Source: Miltoncostaea sp963823515
GTDB lineage: Bacteria > Actinomycetota > Thermoleophilia > Miltoncostaeales > Miltoncostaeaceae
NCBI GenBank assembly: GCA_963823515.1
Contig: CAWGMB010000001.1
Coordinates: forward strand, 1-64,000
Direction: 5' to 3'
DNA: 64,000 nucleotides
Position numbers and translations under genes: made by a program. Under the pieces are notes generated by a model. It had not been told where the DNA came from. It did no database searches and saw nothing but the letters and a program-made list of their open reading frames with translations. Positions 1 to 8,570 of this stretch are shown here, one piece after another (the first letter of the stretch is position 1; each line of letters starts with the position of its first letter).

Positions 1-105
1 ATCGGATGCCCGGCCGCTCAAGGCGAGTCGCGCTATCGTCGATACGAGACCGAGATGAATGACGGCGCGGCGGGGCCGCGCGGACGCCCCCAGGAGGGGA
101 CAGAC

Positions 106-336
106 ATGATCGAGGAAATGACGCGACGGCCCGAGGCCGTCGATTCGGGCTGTGTGGCCCATCTGAGCGAAGGCGGCTGGGGGCCCTACCACCGGGCCGA
201 CTGCGCGCTGGCGCCCCACCGGGGCGAGCCGGGTGTGCGCCACGTGGTGCACGGACCCTGGCGGTACCTGTCCGCGCACTGGGAGCCCTGTCCGGTGTGC
301 CGTCCTCCCGTCGTGGAGATGAGCGCCGCCGCCTAG
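106..336 (+). CDS. Small Cys-containing protein, unknown function
   Basis: A 76-residue protein that I do not recognise. The start ATG at 106 is chosen over an in-frame ATG at 55 because a strong ribosome binding site (AGGAGGGG, 92-99) sits six bases before it. The product has Cys in SGCVAH, DCAL and PCPVC plus several His residues, so a small metal-binding or redox role is possible but unproven. A TATCGT -10 candidate lies at 34-39, which would give a leader of about 65 nt. It precedes a thioredoxin-like gene on the same strand. Confidence 0.6.
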   Translation: MIEEMTRRPEAVDSGCVAHLSEGGWGPYHRADCALAPHRGEPGVRHVVHGPWRYLSAHWEPCPVCRPPVVEMSAAA

Positions 337-416
337 CTGCGCCCAGCCGGGCCGGCGCGCCGCGCCTCCGCTACCGTGGGCACTCGTTTCGAGTGCGATG
401 CGGAGGGGATGTTGCG

Positions 417-1154
417 GTGGATGTGACCGAGGCAAGCTTCGGCGCCGATGTGATCGAGCGCTCGCATGAGGTCCCCGTGGTGGTGGACTTCTGGGCCGCC
501 TGGTGCGGTCCGTGCCGGCAGCTCGCGCCCGTCCTCGAGGACGCGGTCGAGCGCCGTGGGGGCGCGGTGGTCCTGGCGAAGGTGGACATCGACTCCAACC
601 CGGCGCTCGCCCAGGAGCACCGGGTGATGAGCATCCCGCTGGTGAAGGGCTTCCGCGACGGCGAGGCCGTGGCCGAGTTCCTGGGCCTCCAGCCCCCCGC
701 GGCCATCGAGGCCTTCCTGGACCGGCTGGTCCCCTCGGAGGTCGAGGTGCTGATCGCCTCGGGTGACGAGGACTCCCTGCGCGCGGCGGTCGCGATGGAG
801 CCGGCCAACGCAGGGGCGCGGGTCGCCCTCGGGCGTCTGCTCGTCGCCGACGGCCGCGTCGAGGAGGTCGCCGATCTCCTCGAGCCGGTCTCCTTCGACC
901 AGCGGGCCGGTGCCCTCCTTGCGCGCGTGCGCCTCGCGTCGGCCGACCAGCCGGATGTCGTCGCCGGCCTGACCGCCCTCGATCGCGGCGACACCGAGCA
1001 GGGCCTCACGCATCTCGTCAACGCCGTGCGCGTCGCCGGTCCCGAGCTGCGCGAGGACCTGCGGGAGACGCTGCTCGGCGTCTTCGCCCAGCTCGGCGAG
1101 CACCACCCGCTCGCGACGCGCTTTCGCCGGCGCCTCGCGCAGGCCCTGTACTAG
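417..1154 (+). CDS. Thioredoxin-like protein with C-terminal TPR-type region (YbbN/CnoX-like)
   Basis: A 245-residue cytoplasmic thioredoxin-fold protein. The active site WCGPC is at residues 29-33 after the typical VVVDFWAAW strand, and the cis-Pro region reads MSIPLVKGF. After about residue 110 the protein continues into an Ala/Leu-rich helical region resembling the degenerate TPR half of YbbN/CnoX proteins, which combine thioredoxin and co-chaperone roles. Unlike E. coli YbbN the CxxC is intact, so oxidoreductase activity is expected. The GTG at 417 is preferred because GGAGGGG (402-408) precedes it by eight bases; a TACCGT -10 candidate is at 372-377. Confidence 0.88.
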   Translation: MDVTEASFGADVIERSHEVPVVVDFWAAWCGPCRQLAPVLEDAVERRGGAVVLAKVDIDSNPALAQEHRVMSIPLVKGFRDGEAVAEFLGLQPPAAIEAFLDRLVPSEVEVLIASGDEDSLRAAVAMEPANAGARVALGRLLVADGRVEEVADLLEPVSFDQRAGALLARVRLASADQPDVVAGLTALDRGDTEQGLTHLVNAVRVAGPELREDLRETLLGVFAQLGEHHPLATRFRRRLAQALY

Positions 1155-1187
1155 GGCGTTGCCCACGACGAGGGTCCTCGCCGCGCC

Positions 1188-1928
1188 GTGAGCGACGCTC
1201 TCGGCTCAACACCTCCGGCCAAGCCGGAGACGCAGGATCTGTTCACCGGCCTCGCCGGCCCGGCGTACTCGCGCCGGGCCGCGCTGCTCTCCCTCGGCCA
1301 GGAGCCGCGCTGGCACCGCTACCTGGTCGAGCGCCTCGGCGTCGGCCCGGACGACCATGTCCTCGACGTGGCGACCGGCACCGGCGCCGTCGCCGAGCGC
1401 CTGGTGCTGCGCTACCGCTGCCGCGTGACGGGCATCGACCAGAGCGAGGACATGCTCGCCGCCGCGCGCGAGCGACTCCGGGAGGGCGGACTCGCGCAGC
1501 GGGTGACGCTTGTCCGGGGCGAGGCCGAGCGGCTGCCGTTCGGCGACGCGTCCTTCGACGCGCTCACCGTCACCTACCTCCTGCGCTACGTCAACGAGCC
1601 CGCCGCCGTGCTGCGCGAGCTGGCGCGCGTGGTCCGCCCGGGCGGGGTGCTCGCGAGCATGGAGTTCGGCGTGCCCACGCACGCGCTGCCTCGCGCTGCG
1701 TGGCGCCTCTACACCGGCGTGGTGCTGCCGGCCGGCGGGATGGCGATCGGCGGCCGGGGATGGTGGCGCGCCGGGCGGTTCCTGCACCACAGCATCCCCG
1801 ACTTCTACCGGCGCCACCCGGTGCCCCGGCTGATGGAGCTCTACCGCGACGCGGGGCTGACCGATCTGCGCCTGAAGCGCCTCAGCTTCGGCGGCGGCGT
1901 CGTCATCTGGGGGCGCCGCCAGGGCTGA
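1188..1928 (+). CDS. UbiE/MenG-family SAM-dependent methyltransferase
   Basis: A 246-residue class I methyltransferase. SAM-binding motif I is VLDVATGTGAVAE (about residues 58-70), followed by the acidic GIDQSEDML motif and the post-I motif ERLPFGDASFDALTV. The N-terminal pattern and the late VRPGGVLASMEFG motif are like the UbiE/COQ5/MenG family that methylates demethylmenaquinone. Small-molecule specificity cannot be settled from sequence, and no other quinone gene is adjacent. It starts at GTG 33 bases after the thioredoxin gene, so the two may be cotranscribed. Confidence 0.8.
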   Translation: MSDALGSTPPAKPETQDLFTGLAGPAYSRRAALLSLGQEPRWHRYLVERLGVGPDDHVLDVATGTGAVAERLVLRYRCRVTGIDQSEDMLAAARERLREGGLAQRVTLVRGEAERLPFGDASFDALTVTYLLRYVNEPAAVLRELARVVRPGGVLASMEFGVPTHALPRAAWRLYTGVVLPAGGMAIGGRGWWRAGRFLHHSIPDFYRRHPVPRLMELYRDAGLTDLRLKRLSFGGGVVIWGRRQG

Positions 1929-2024
1929 TCGGGGCGCCCGGGGCCCCCCGGCGGCTCACCGCTCAGGAAAGCCTCGCAGACGCCGATGGTGGGGGCGAAT
2001 CGAGCTTTCGGGACGAGGAGTCTG

Positions 2025-3812
2025 ATGCCGCAGCAGGCAGCCGGCGCGCCGGTGGCAGCACCCACCGCACCCACCGCACCCACCGCACCCACCGCACCCA
2101 CCGCACCCACCGCACCCGGCCGCGCCGGCCTGGGCGAGGTCCTCATCGAGATGGGCGCGATCTCGCGCCCCGTCCTCGAGGCCGCGCTCCAGCGTCAGCG
2201 CGAGGAGGGCGGTCGCCTCGGCGAGATCCTCGTCGCGAACGATCACGTCACCCCCGAGACCCTGGGCGACGGCCTCGCACGCCGCCTCGGCGTGCCGCGC
2301 GCCCGCCTCGGCGGCGGAGTCGATCCGGCCGTCCTGAACCTGCTCGACGAGCGCAGCCGCCGGCGCTACGGCGTGGTGCCGATCGGGGTCAACCCGAGCG
2401 GCGCCATCCTGCTCGCGATGGCCGATCCGTCGGACGTCCTCACGATCGACGACCTGCGGATGCTGGTCGGGCGCGAGGTGCGCCCGGCGCTGGCGCTCGA
2501 CTCGGAGATCGAGGGCTTCCTCGCCGCGGGCAACGTCCACCAGGACAACTTCCTGTCCGGCCTCGTGCGCGAGGCGGGGCCGAGCGTCGTCAACGACCGC
2601 GACAACGAGATCGACGGCGACGTCATGTCGTTCAGCGGCGAGACCGCCCCGGTCGTCCGCATGGTCGGCTCGATCGTCTCCCGCGCCGTGGAGGAGGGCG
2701 CCTCCGACATCCACCTGGAGGCCCAGTCCGAGGAGATGCTCGTCCGTTACCGCATCGACGGCGTGCTGCGCACGGTGGCCGCCATCCCGGGCGGCCTGTC
2801 ACGCGAGGTCGTCAGCCGCATCAAGGTCATGGGCGAGATGGACATCGCCGAGCGGCGCGTGCCCCAGGACGGCCGCGTCAGCCTCACCGCCGCCGGCCAC
2901 CGCCTCGACCTGCGCGTGGTGACCGTCCCCACGGTGCACGGCGAGGGCATCGTCATCCGGATCCTCGACACGTCCAACGCGATGCGCAAGCTGTCGGACC
3001 TCGGCTTCAGCGGCGACACGCTCGAGCGCTTCACGTCCTGCTACCGCCGCCCCTACGGCGCGGTCCTGGTGAGCGGCCCGACCGGATCCGGCAAGTCAAC
3101 CACCCTTTACGGGGCCCTGCACTCGCTCAACAGCGGCGACCGCAAGATCATCACCGTCGAGGATCCGGTCGAGTACCGCCTCGCCGGCATCAACCAGGTC
3201 CAGGTCAACGCCAAGGCGGGGCTCACGTTCGCCACCGGCCTGCGCGCCCTGCTTCGCAGTGACCCAGATGTCCTGATGATCGGCGAGGTCCGCGACGGCG
3301 AGACGGCCCAGATCATGATGCAGGCCGCCCTGACCGGGCACCTCGTGATGGCCACGATCCACACCAACGACGCCGCGAGCGCGCTCACCCGCCTCACCGA
3401 GATGGGCGTCGAACCGTTCCTGTCGGCCTCCGGCGTCCTCGGCGTGCTGGCCCAGCGGCTCGCGCGGCGCCTGTGCATGGAGTGCCGCAAGCCGGTGAAG
3501 ATGCCGGCGGCCACTCTGCGCGAGTTCGCCGCCACGACCAGCCTTCCCGAGGGCGTGAGCGATCCGGCTGTGATCTACCAGTCGGTCGGCTGCGGCGCCT
3601 GCCGCCAGACCGGCTACAAGGGCCGGCTCGGCATCTACGAGATGCTCACAATGAGCGAGGAGATCGAGCGGCTCACCGCCGCTTCGGCCCCCTCATCGGA
3701 GATCCGCCGCCACGCGCGCCGCGAGGGGATGCGGACGATGCGCGAGGACGGCGTCCTGAAGGTCCTCACGGGCCAGACCACCCTGGCCGAGCTGGCACGC
3801 ACCGTCGCCTGA
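2025..3812 (+). CDS. Type II secretion/type IV pilus assembly ATPase (GspE/PilB family)
   Basis: A 595-residue secretion ATPase that would power pilin polymerisation at the inner membrane. After an Ala-Pro-Thr repeat (about residues 12-31) comes an MshEN/T2SSE N domain, then the ATPase: Walker A GPTGSGKST near 351, Asp/His boxes, Walker B MIGEVRDGE near 419, and the tetracysteine zinc site CMEC...CGAC between about 484 and 525. The ATG at 2025 follows GAGGAG and keeps the repeat; an ATG at 1986 is possible but lacks a good ribosome binding site. No pilin, PilC or PilM gene is nearby, so it is a solitary family member here. Confidence 0.93.
   Translation: MPQQAAGAPVAAPTAPTAPTAPTAPTAPTAPGRAGLGEVLIEMGAISRPVLEAALQRQREEGGRLGEILVANDHVTPETLGDGLARRLGVPRARLGGGVDPAVLNLLDERSRRRYGVVPIGVNPSGAILLAMADPSDVLTIDDLRMLVGREVRPALALDSEIEGFLAAGNVHQDNFLSGLVREAGPSVVNDRDNEIDGDVMSFSGETAPVVRMVGSIVSRAVEEGASDIHLEAQSEEMLVRYRIDGVLRTVAAIPGGLSREVVSRIKVMGEMDIAERRVPQDGRVSLTAAGHRLDLRVVTVPTVHGEGIVIRILDTSNAMRKLSDLGFSGDTLERFTSCYRRPYGAVLVSGPTGSGKSTTLYGALHSLNSGDRKIITVEDPVEYRLAGINQVQVNAKAGLTFATGLRALLRSDPDVLMIGEVRDGETAQIMMQAALTGHLVMATIHTNDAASALTRLTEMGVEPFLSASGVLGVLAQRLARRLCMECRKPVKMPAATLREFAATTSLPEGVSDPAVIYQSVGCGACRQTGYKGRLGIYEMLTMSEEIERLTAASAPSSEIRRHARREGMRTMREDGVLKVLTGQTTLAELARTVA
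2058..2117 (+). repeat. 9-bp in-frame tandem repeat (six copies) in the PilB gene
   Basis: Six perfect copies of GCACCCACC run from 2058 to 2111, followed by a partial copy, encoding (Ala-Pro-Thr)x6. The unit is a whole number of codons, so slippage would only change the length of a flexible Pro-rich linker at the N terminus. The perfect identity suggests recent expansion. Confidence 0.97.
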
Positions 3813-3842
3813 TCGGCGGCGGGGGCCGCACCGCCCGCCCCG

Positions 3843-4727
3843 TCAGTCGTCGCTCTTCTCCTTGGCGCGCGCGACGATCATCGGGTCGGGCGCGTAGACC
3901 ACGCTGGGGTCCTTGCCCTCGTAGTCGAACTGGTTCAGGAACGCGCGCAACGCGTTGATCCGGCCGCGCTTCTTGTCGTTGCTCTTGACCGTGATCCAGG
4001 GCGAGTACTTCTTGTCGGTGCTGGCAAACATCGCCTCCTTGGCCGCGCCGTACGCGTCCCAGCGGTCCAGGCTCTCCAGGTCCATCGGCGAGAGCTTCCA
4101 GCGCCGCACCGGGTCGAGCTGGCGGATCGCGAACCGGGTGCGCTGCTCGTCCTGGGTGACCGAGAACCACAGCTTGGTCATCGTGGTGCCGGACTCCACC
4201 AGCATCCGCTCGAACGCCGGCGCCTGACGCATGAAGGTCTCGTACTGCTCGTCGGAGCAGAACCCCATCACGCTCTCGACCCCGGCCCGGTTGTACCAGG
4301 ACCGGTCGAACAGCACGATCTCCCCGGCGGTCGGCAGGTGCTGGATGTAGCGCTGGAAGTACCACTGACCCAGCTCGGTCGAGGTGGGTTTGGTGAGCGC
4401 GACGACCCGGGCCGCCCGGGGGTTCAGGTGCTCCATGAACCGCTTGATCGTGCCGCCCTTGCCGGCCGCGTCGCGTCCCTCGAAGACCAGCACGTGCTTG
4501 GCACCGGTGTCGATGGTCCAGTACTGGAACTTCAGCAGCTCGACCTGCAACTGGTACTTCTCCCTCTCGTACTCGTCACGGTCCATCAGCTCGGAGTAGG
4601 GGTAGCCCTCTCGCCAGGTCTCGACGGCCCGGCCGTCGGGGGCGATCAGCGTCGGGTCCTCACCGTGATCGTCGCGCACGGAGTAGCCCTCGGCCCGGGT
4701 CAGGTCGATGTACTCACGGAGGTTCAT
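3843..4727 (-). CDS. ppk2: Polyphosphate kinase 2 (PPK2)
   Basis: A 294-residue PPK2-family enzyme, which transfers phosphate between polyphosphate and nucleoside diphosphates (or monophosphates, depending on class). Walker A is GRDAAGKGG (about 84-92), the Walker B/lid segment is LFDRSWYNRAGVE (about 139-151), and the late SPWITVKSNDKKR segment is a family hallmark. The single-domain length matches class I enzymes. The start is taken at MNLREY; an in-frame ATG eight codons upstream is also possible, and neither has a clear ribosome binding site. It converges with the pilB-like gene. Confidence 0.93.
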   Translation of the reverse strand: MNLREYIDLTRAEGYSVRDDHGEDPTLIAPDGRAVETWREGYPYSELMDRDEYEREKYQLQVELLKFQYWTIDTGAKHVLVFEGRDAAGKGGTIKRFMEHLNPRAARVVALTKPTSTELGQWYFQRYIQHLPTAGEIVLFDRSWYNRAGVESVMGFCSDEQYETFMRQAPAFERMLVESGTTMTKLWFSVTQDEQRTRFAIRQLDPVRRWKLSPMDLESLDRWDAYGAAKEAMFASTDKKYSPWITVKSNDKKRGRINALRAFLNQFDYEGKDPSVVYAPDPMIVARAKEKSDD

Positions 4728-4811
4728 CTTCTGGGCCACGGGGCACAGCATGCCCGGCCGAAGACCACGGCGCAGGAGTCCGTCCGTCCCGGGTTCCGAG
4801 GCGCCGTCACC

Positions 4812-4854
4812 GCCCCCCTCCTTCCGGGGGAGGTCCGCCCCTCCTTGCGGGGGG
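4812..4854. other. Two tandem GC hairpins between divergent genes
   Basis: The 211-bp gap between ppk2 and the small gene at 4939 contains two consecutive similar units, each a C-run, CTCCTT and a G-run (4813-4830 and 4838-4854). Each can fold into a short C:G hairpin. A TACCGT -10 candidate for the rightward gene lies at 4877-4882. The units may be regulatory or simply part of both leaders. Confidence 0.4.
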
Positions 4855-4938
4855 TGGCGGGCGCTCGGCGTGGACCTACCGTCCGGGGTGCGAGGTGGCG
4901 ATGGACCGCCCCGCCCGCTCGGACGAAGGGGTTCGCTG

Positions 4939-5151
4939 ATGCACACCGTTCTCGACATCGACGCATGGGCCCGTGAGGTGGCCGCCGCCGAGTCCGTCGC
5001 CGTCCGTCAGGCCGTCCGTGACGCGATGACCTCCGGCGCCAGCAGCCTCGCGGCGCTCTCGGTGGTTCGCCGCCGCCTGGCCCGCCTCACCGATGAGCAG
5101 CGCGCCATGGTGGTCGCCGGCATCGGCCTGGAGCGCGAGGTGCAGAGCTAG
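4939..5151 (+). CDS. Small helical protein, unknown function
   Basis: A 70-residue Ala/Val/Arg-rich protein starting at ATG 4939 behind GAAGGGG (4925-4931). It is predicted to be mostly helical, with no signal peptide, membrane segment or Cys. I do not recognise the family. It stands alone between divergent ppk2 and the convergent helicase-nuclease operon. Confidence 0.6.
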   Translation: MHTVLDIDAWAREVAAAESVAVRQAVRDAMTSGASSLAALSVVRRRLARLTDEQRAMVVAGIGLEREVQS

Positions 5152-5246
5152 GCCTCCTTCTCCCGCCGCGGCGCCTCGTCCGCACCGTCGTCTCCGCCGC
5201 TGAGCCCCGTGGTCGGCAGCGGGGCACCGTGCCCGCGCGCCCCTCA

Positions 5247-8200
5247 TCACTCCCCGGCGGGCTCCCGCTTCCCGGTCGCGCCGTCGCGCACGGCGGTGGC
5301 GACCGGGCAGAGCGCATCGAGGCCGGGACAGCGGGCGCAGAAGGGCTGGGGCGTGTTGGCCGCGGGGGGACGAGCCGCCCCGTGCAGTGACCCCAGCGCC
5401 GCCCTCACCTCGCCCTCCAGCACCGGCGCGTCCTCGTCGCGCACCACGCGCGCCGGGCTCCCGGCGATGTCCTCCAGGACCACCCATCGGAGGGTGACCT
5501 CCGACCATCCGGCCCGCAGCGCGACGAGCCCGTAGAGGGCCTGCTGGACCGCGTACTCGCCGGCGACCGTCGCACCGGACGCGTCGTCCGCGAGCGCGTG
5601 GGTCTTCCAGTCGAGCACCAGTGCGCGACCGTCCCCCTCGTCCACGATCAGGTCGATCGCGCCCGACAGGAGGGCCCCGTCCACCTCGGTGGAGAACAGG
5701 CGCTCGGCGTGGCGCGCGACCCCGGCGCGCACCCGCCATCCCACGTCCGACGCGAGCAGGTCGGCGACCATGCGCTCGGCGCGGGTGCTGTCGGCGGGGG
5801 AGTCGGGCAGGTCGATCGCCCGGGCGGCCGCGGCCGCCCATCCCGGCGCGGGCGCGGCCCCCTCCCAGTCCAGCGCCGCGAGCTCGCGGTGGACGAGATC
5901 GCCTGTCGCCCGCCCGCCCCACACGCTCCACGAGGCGTCCGGCGCGGCGACGGCGGGCGAGTCGTCCTCGCGCCCGCGTAGGCCCCGCTCGTACTCGAGG
6001 TTGAAGCGCCGAGCACACGTCGCCAGGGTCGAGAGGGCGGTGAACGAGAGCCGCCGCCCGCCCGCCGCGCCGTGCGTGACGCGCGGAGGCGGAGACGGGG
6101 CCGGCGCATTGCGCGTCACCGGCGGCTCGGGGCGGGGCCGGGCCCCGATCGCCGCGGCGTCGGGGGCGACGACGCGGCGCAGCGCCGCACGACCACCGGC
6201 CGGGAAGTCGCGTATCCCGGGCCCGGCGAGGCCCAGCGCCGCGTGGAGGACCGTGAAGGCGCCATCGCGGGCCCGGCCCATGTGGCTCGAGCGACCGACG
6301 ACGGCCACGTGACGCTCGGCGCGCGTGGCCGCGACGTAGGTGATGCGCCGCTCCTCGGCGGCGCCGGCCTCCTTGGCGGCGTCGAGCGCCCGCCGGTAGC
6401 CGAGCGCGTGCGTCGCGGCGCTGCCGACTCGCGAGATCCGGATCGCCGCCGTGCCGTCGGGCCGGACGATGACCATGGGGGCGTCGGACGGGGTCGCGTG
6501 CGTGCCGTCCGCGATGACGACGGCGGGGAACTCCTGCCCCTTCACGCCGTGCACCGTCGTCAGACGCACCGCGTCGAGGTCGGGATCGACGAGCGTCGCC
6601 TCGCCGGGATCCTGATTGCCGGCCCGCGCCATGGTGTCGAGGAGGCCGAGGAAGCCCCGGAGGTCGGGTCCCCGCACCGCCGCGTACGCGCCCGCCATGC
6701 GCACCAGTCGCCGGAGGTTGGCGTATCGCCGTGCTCCGTCGGCGAGCCCGAGCACGGCGAGGTCGTAGCCGCGGGCCGATATCGCGGCCTCGACCAGGCC
6801 CGCCAGGCCGCGTTCGCGCAGCAGGGGCCTCAGGCCATCGACCACGTCCACCAGAGACCGCGTTGCGTCGAGGTCGCGCGCCGCCGGCCAGAGCCGTCCG
6901 GCGCCGGGCGGCCCTCCCGCCGGGCCCGCCACCCGGCGCAGGTCGAGCAGGTCGGCGTCGCTCAGCGCCATGTAGGGCGAGGCCAGGACCCGCACGAGGG
7001 CCACCTCGTCGTGTGGGTTCTCCACCAGGGACAGGAGCGCCATGGTGTCGGCGATCTGGTCGTGGGTGAAGAAGCCGCGCCCGGCGACGAGGTGGACGGG
7101 GATCCCGCGGTCGAGCAGGGCGGCGCGATATGCCTCGACCTCGGTCAGGGCGCGGAACAGGACCGCGATCTCGCGGTGGCGGTACCCGCGCTCGCGGAGC
7201 TCCGCCACCGTCTGGGCGACGGCCTCCGCCTCCTGGGCCCGGGTCGCGTCGCCGCCGCCCTCCGCGACCACATCGACCACCTCGATCGGCGGGTCGGACA
7301 GCGGCACCCCGCCGGCGACCGGCGCGGCCGCGGCCGCGAGCGGTGAGAACGTGGGCTCGGCATCGAGCGCTCCCGCCAGGAGGCCGTTCAGGCCGTCCAG
7401 GAGCGGCTCCTGGCTGCGGTGGTTGTCGCGCAGCGTCACCGCCGGCGGATCGCCCACCCGCGAGACGAAGTGCGTCGCGTCGGCGTGGCGGAAGCCGTAG
7501 ATCGCCTGGCAGCCGTCGCCGACGACGACGGTCCGTTCGGCTCCGAGCAGATCCACGAGCTCCGCCTGAAGTGCGTTCGCGTCCTGGAACTCGTCGACAT
7601 AGACCCGCGCGAAGTCGTAGGCGACGCCGGTCCGGAGCACTCGGCGCGCCGCCAGCAGGAGGTCCTCGTAGTCGAGGGCCCCCCGCTCGCGCTTGAGCGC
7701 GGCATAGCGCTCGGTGAAGGCGTCGAAGTGCGTCACGAAGCCGAGGAGCTGCTCCCTGCCCTCGCGGTCGATGTGAGCCTGCCAGAGCGCCTCCGCCGCC
7801 TCGTTGAAGTCGGCGCAGATGGGCTTGAGGGCGTGCGCGCAGTTCATCGCGAGGCGAGGCGCCTTCGGGCCGGCTTCCCCGGAGAGGATCAGCGCCCGCG
7901 TGGCGTCCAGCTGCAGATGATGGTCGGGACGGGCCCCGGCATGGGCTGCCACGTCGCGCATCAGTCCCTCGATCCGACCGACGAGCAGAGGATCCGGCCC
8001 AGGCGCATCCGGGACGACGATGCGGGGCACCTCGTGGCCGGCCGAACGCAGCCGCTCGTGCGCGCGCCGGGTGGCGTCGCGCAGTCCCGCCACCGACGGC
8101 GCCGCCGTGACGAGCTCGAGGAACCCGCGGGAGGCCATCGAGCTCGCCATCGCCTGGTCGAGGGCCATCTCCATCAGGGCCGTGGACTCGGTCTCGTCGA

Positions 8201-8570
8201 GCTCTCCGAACTCCGGATCGACCCCGGCGGCGAACGGGTGCTCGCGGACGATGCGCGCTGCGACGGAGTGGAGGGTCCCGATCCACGCGGCCGACAGGTC
8301 GAGCCCCGGTCGCCCGACTCCCCAACCGCCGTCCGGGTCCGCGAAGCGGCCCTGGAGGCGTGCGACGAGGTGCGCCGCGGCCGCCCGGTTGTACGCGGCG
8401 ATCAGGATCCGTTCGAGGGGCACCCCGTCCCGGGTCACGTCGCGCCAGACGGCCTCGACCATCACGGTGGTCTTGCCCGCTCCTGCGCCCGCGGCGATGC
8501 CGACCGGCCCACCGCCCGCGATCGCGCCGAGGGCCGCCTCCTGCTCGGCGGTGGGCGGGCTCACCGCCAC
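5247..8570 (-). CDS. AddA/UvrD-type helicase with C-terminal PD-(D/E)XK nuclease
   Basis: A 1107-residue superfamily 1A helicase fused to a RecB-type nuclease, the motor half of a double-strand-break resection complex. Walker A is GAGAGKTT close to the N terminus, motif II is VDEFQDANALQ, and helicase motif VI (YVAATRAER) is present. The C-terminal nuclease has GAIDLIVDE and LVLDWKTHAL, the D...D/E-x-K core. A Cys before RFNLEYERGL plus CARCPGLDALC looks like an iron-sulfur staple. The partner gene lies just upstream. The start is GTG at 8570, or GTG at 8564, which would give a 4-nt GTGA overlap with the upstream stop. Confidence 0.9.
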   Translation of the reverse strand: MAVSPPTAEQEAALGAIAGGGPVGIAAGAGAGKTTVMVEAVWRDVTRDGVPLERILIAAYNRAAAAHLVARLQGRFADPDGGWGVGRPGLDLSAAWIGTLHSVAARIVREHPFAAGVDPEFGELDETESTALMEMALDQAMASSMASRGFLELVTAAPSVAGLRDATRRAHERLRSAGHEVPRIVVPDAPGPDPLLVGRIEGLMRDVAAHAGARPDHHLQLDATRALILSGEAGPKAPRLAMNCAHALKPICADFNEAAEALWQAHIDREGREQLLGFVTHFDAFTERYAALKRERGALDYEDLLLAARRVLRTGVAYDFARVYVDEFQDANALQAELVDLLGAERTVVVGDGCQAIYGFRHADATHFVSRVGDPPAVTLRDNHRSQEPLLDGLNGLLAGALDAEPTFSPLAAAAAPVAGGVPLSDPPIEVVDVVAEGGGDATRAQEAEAVAQTVAELRERGYRHREIAVLFRALTEVEAYRAALLDRGIPVHLVAGRGFFTHDQIADTMALLSLVENPHDEVALVRVLASPYMALSDADLLDLRRVAGPAGGPPGAGRLWPAARDLDATRSLVDVVDGLRPLLRERGLAGLVEAAISARGYDLAVLGLADGARRYANLRRLVRMAGAYAAVRGPDLRGFLGLLDTMARAGNQDPGEATLVDPDLDAVRLTTVHGVKGQEFPAVVIADGTHATPSDAPMVIVRPDGTAAIRISRVGSAATHALGYRRALDAAKEAGAAEERRITYVAATRAERHVAVVGRSSHMGRARDGAFTVLHAALGLAGPGIRDFPAGGRAALRRVVAPDAAAIGARPRPEPPVTRNAPAPSPPPRVTHGAAGGRRLSFTALSTLATCARRFNLEYERGLRGREDDSPAVAAPDASWSVWGGRATGDLVHRELAALDWEGAAPAPGWAAAAARAIDLPDSPADSTRAERMVADLLASDVGWRVRAGVARHAERLFSTEVDGALLSGAIDLIVDEGDGRALVLDWKTHALADDASGATVAGEYAVQQALYGLVALRAGWSEVTLRWVVLEDIAGSPARVVRDEDAPVLEGEVRAALGSLHGAARPPAANTPQPFCARCPGLDALCPVATAVRDGATGKREPAGE

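Noticed and set aside
333..1166. Long minus-strand frame opposite the thioredoxin gene
   Set aside because: It has no motif and lies entirely opposite a recognisable thioredoxin-fold gene.
2058..2117. Repeat considered as a CRISPR or regulatory array
   Set aside because: The units are 9 bp with no spacers and lie in a coding frame.
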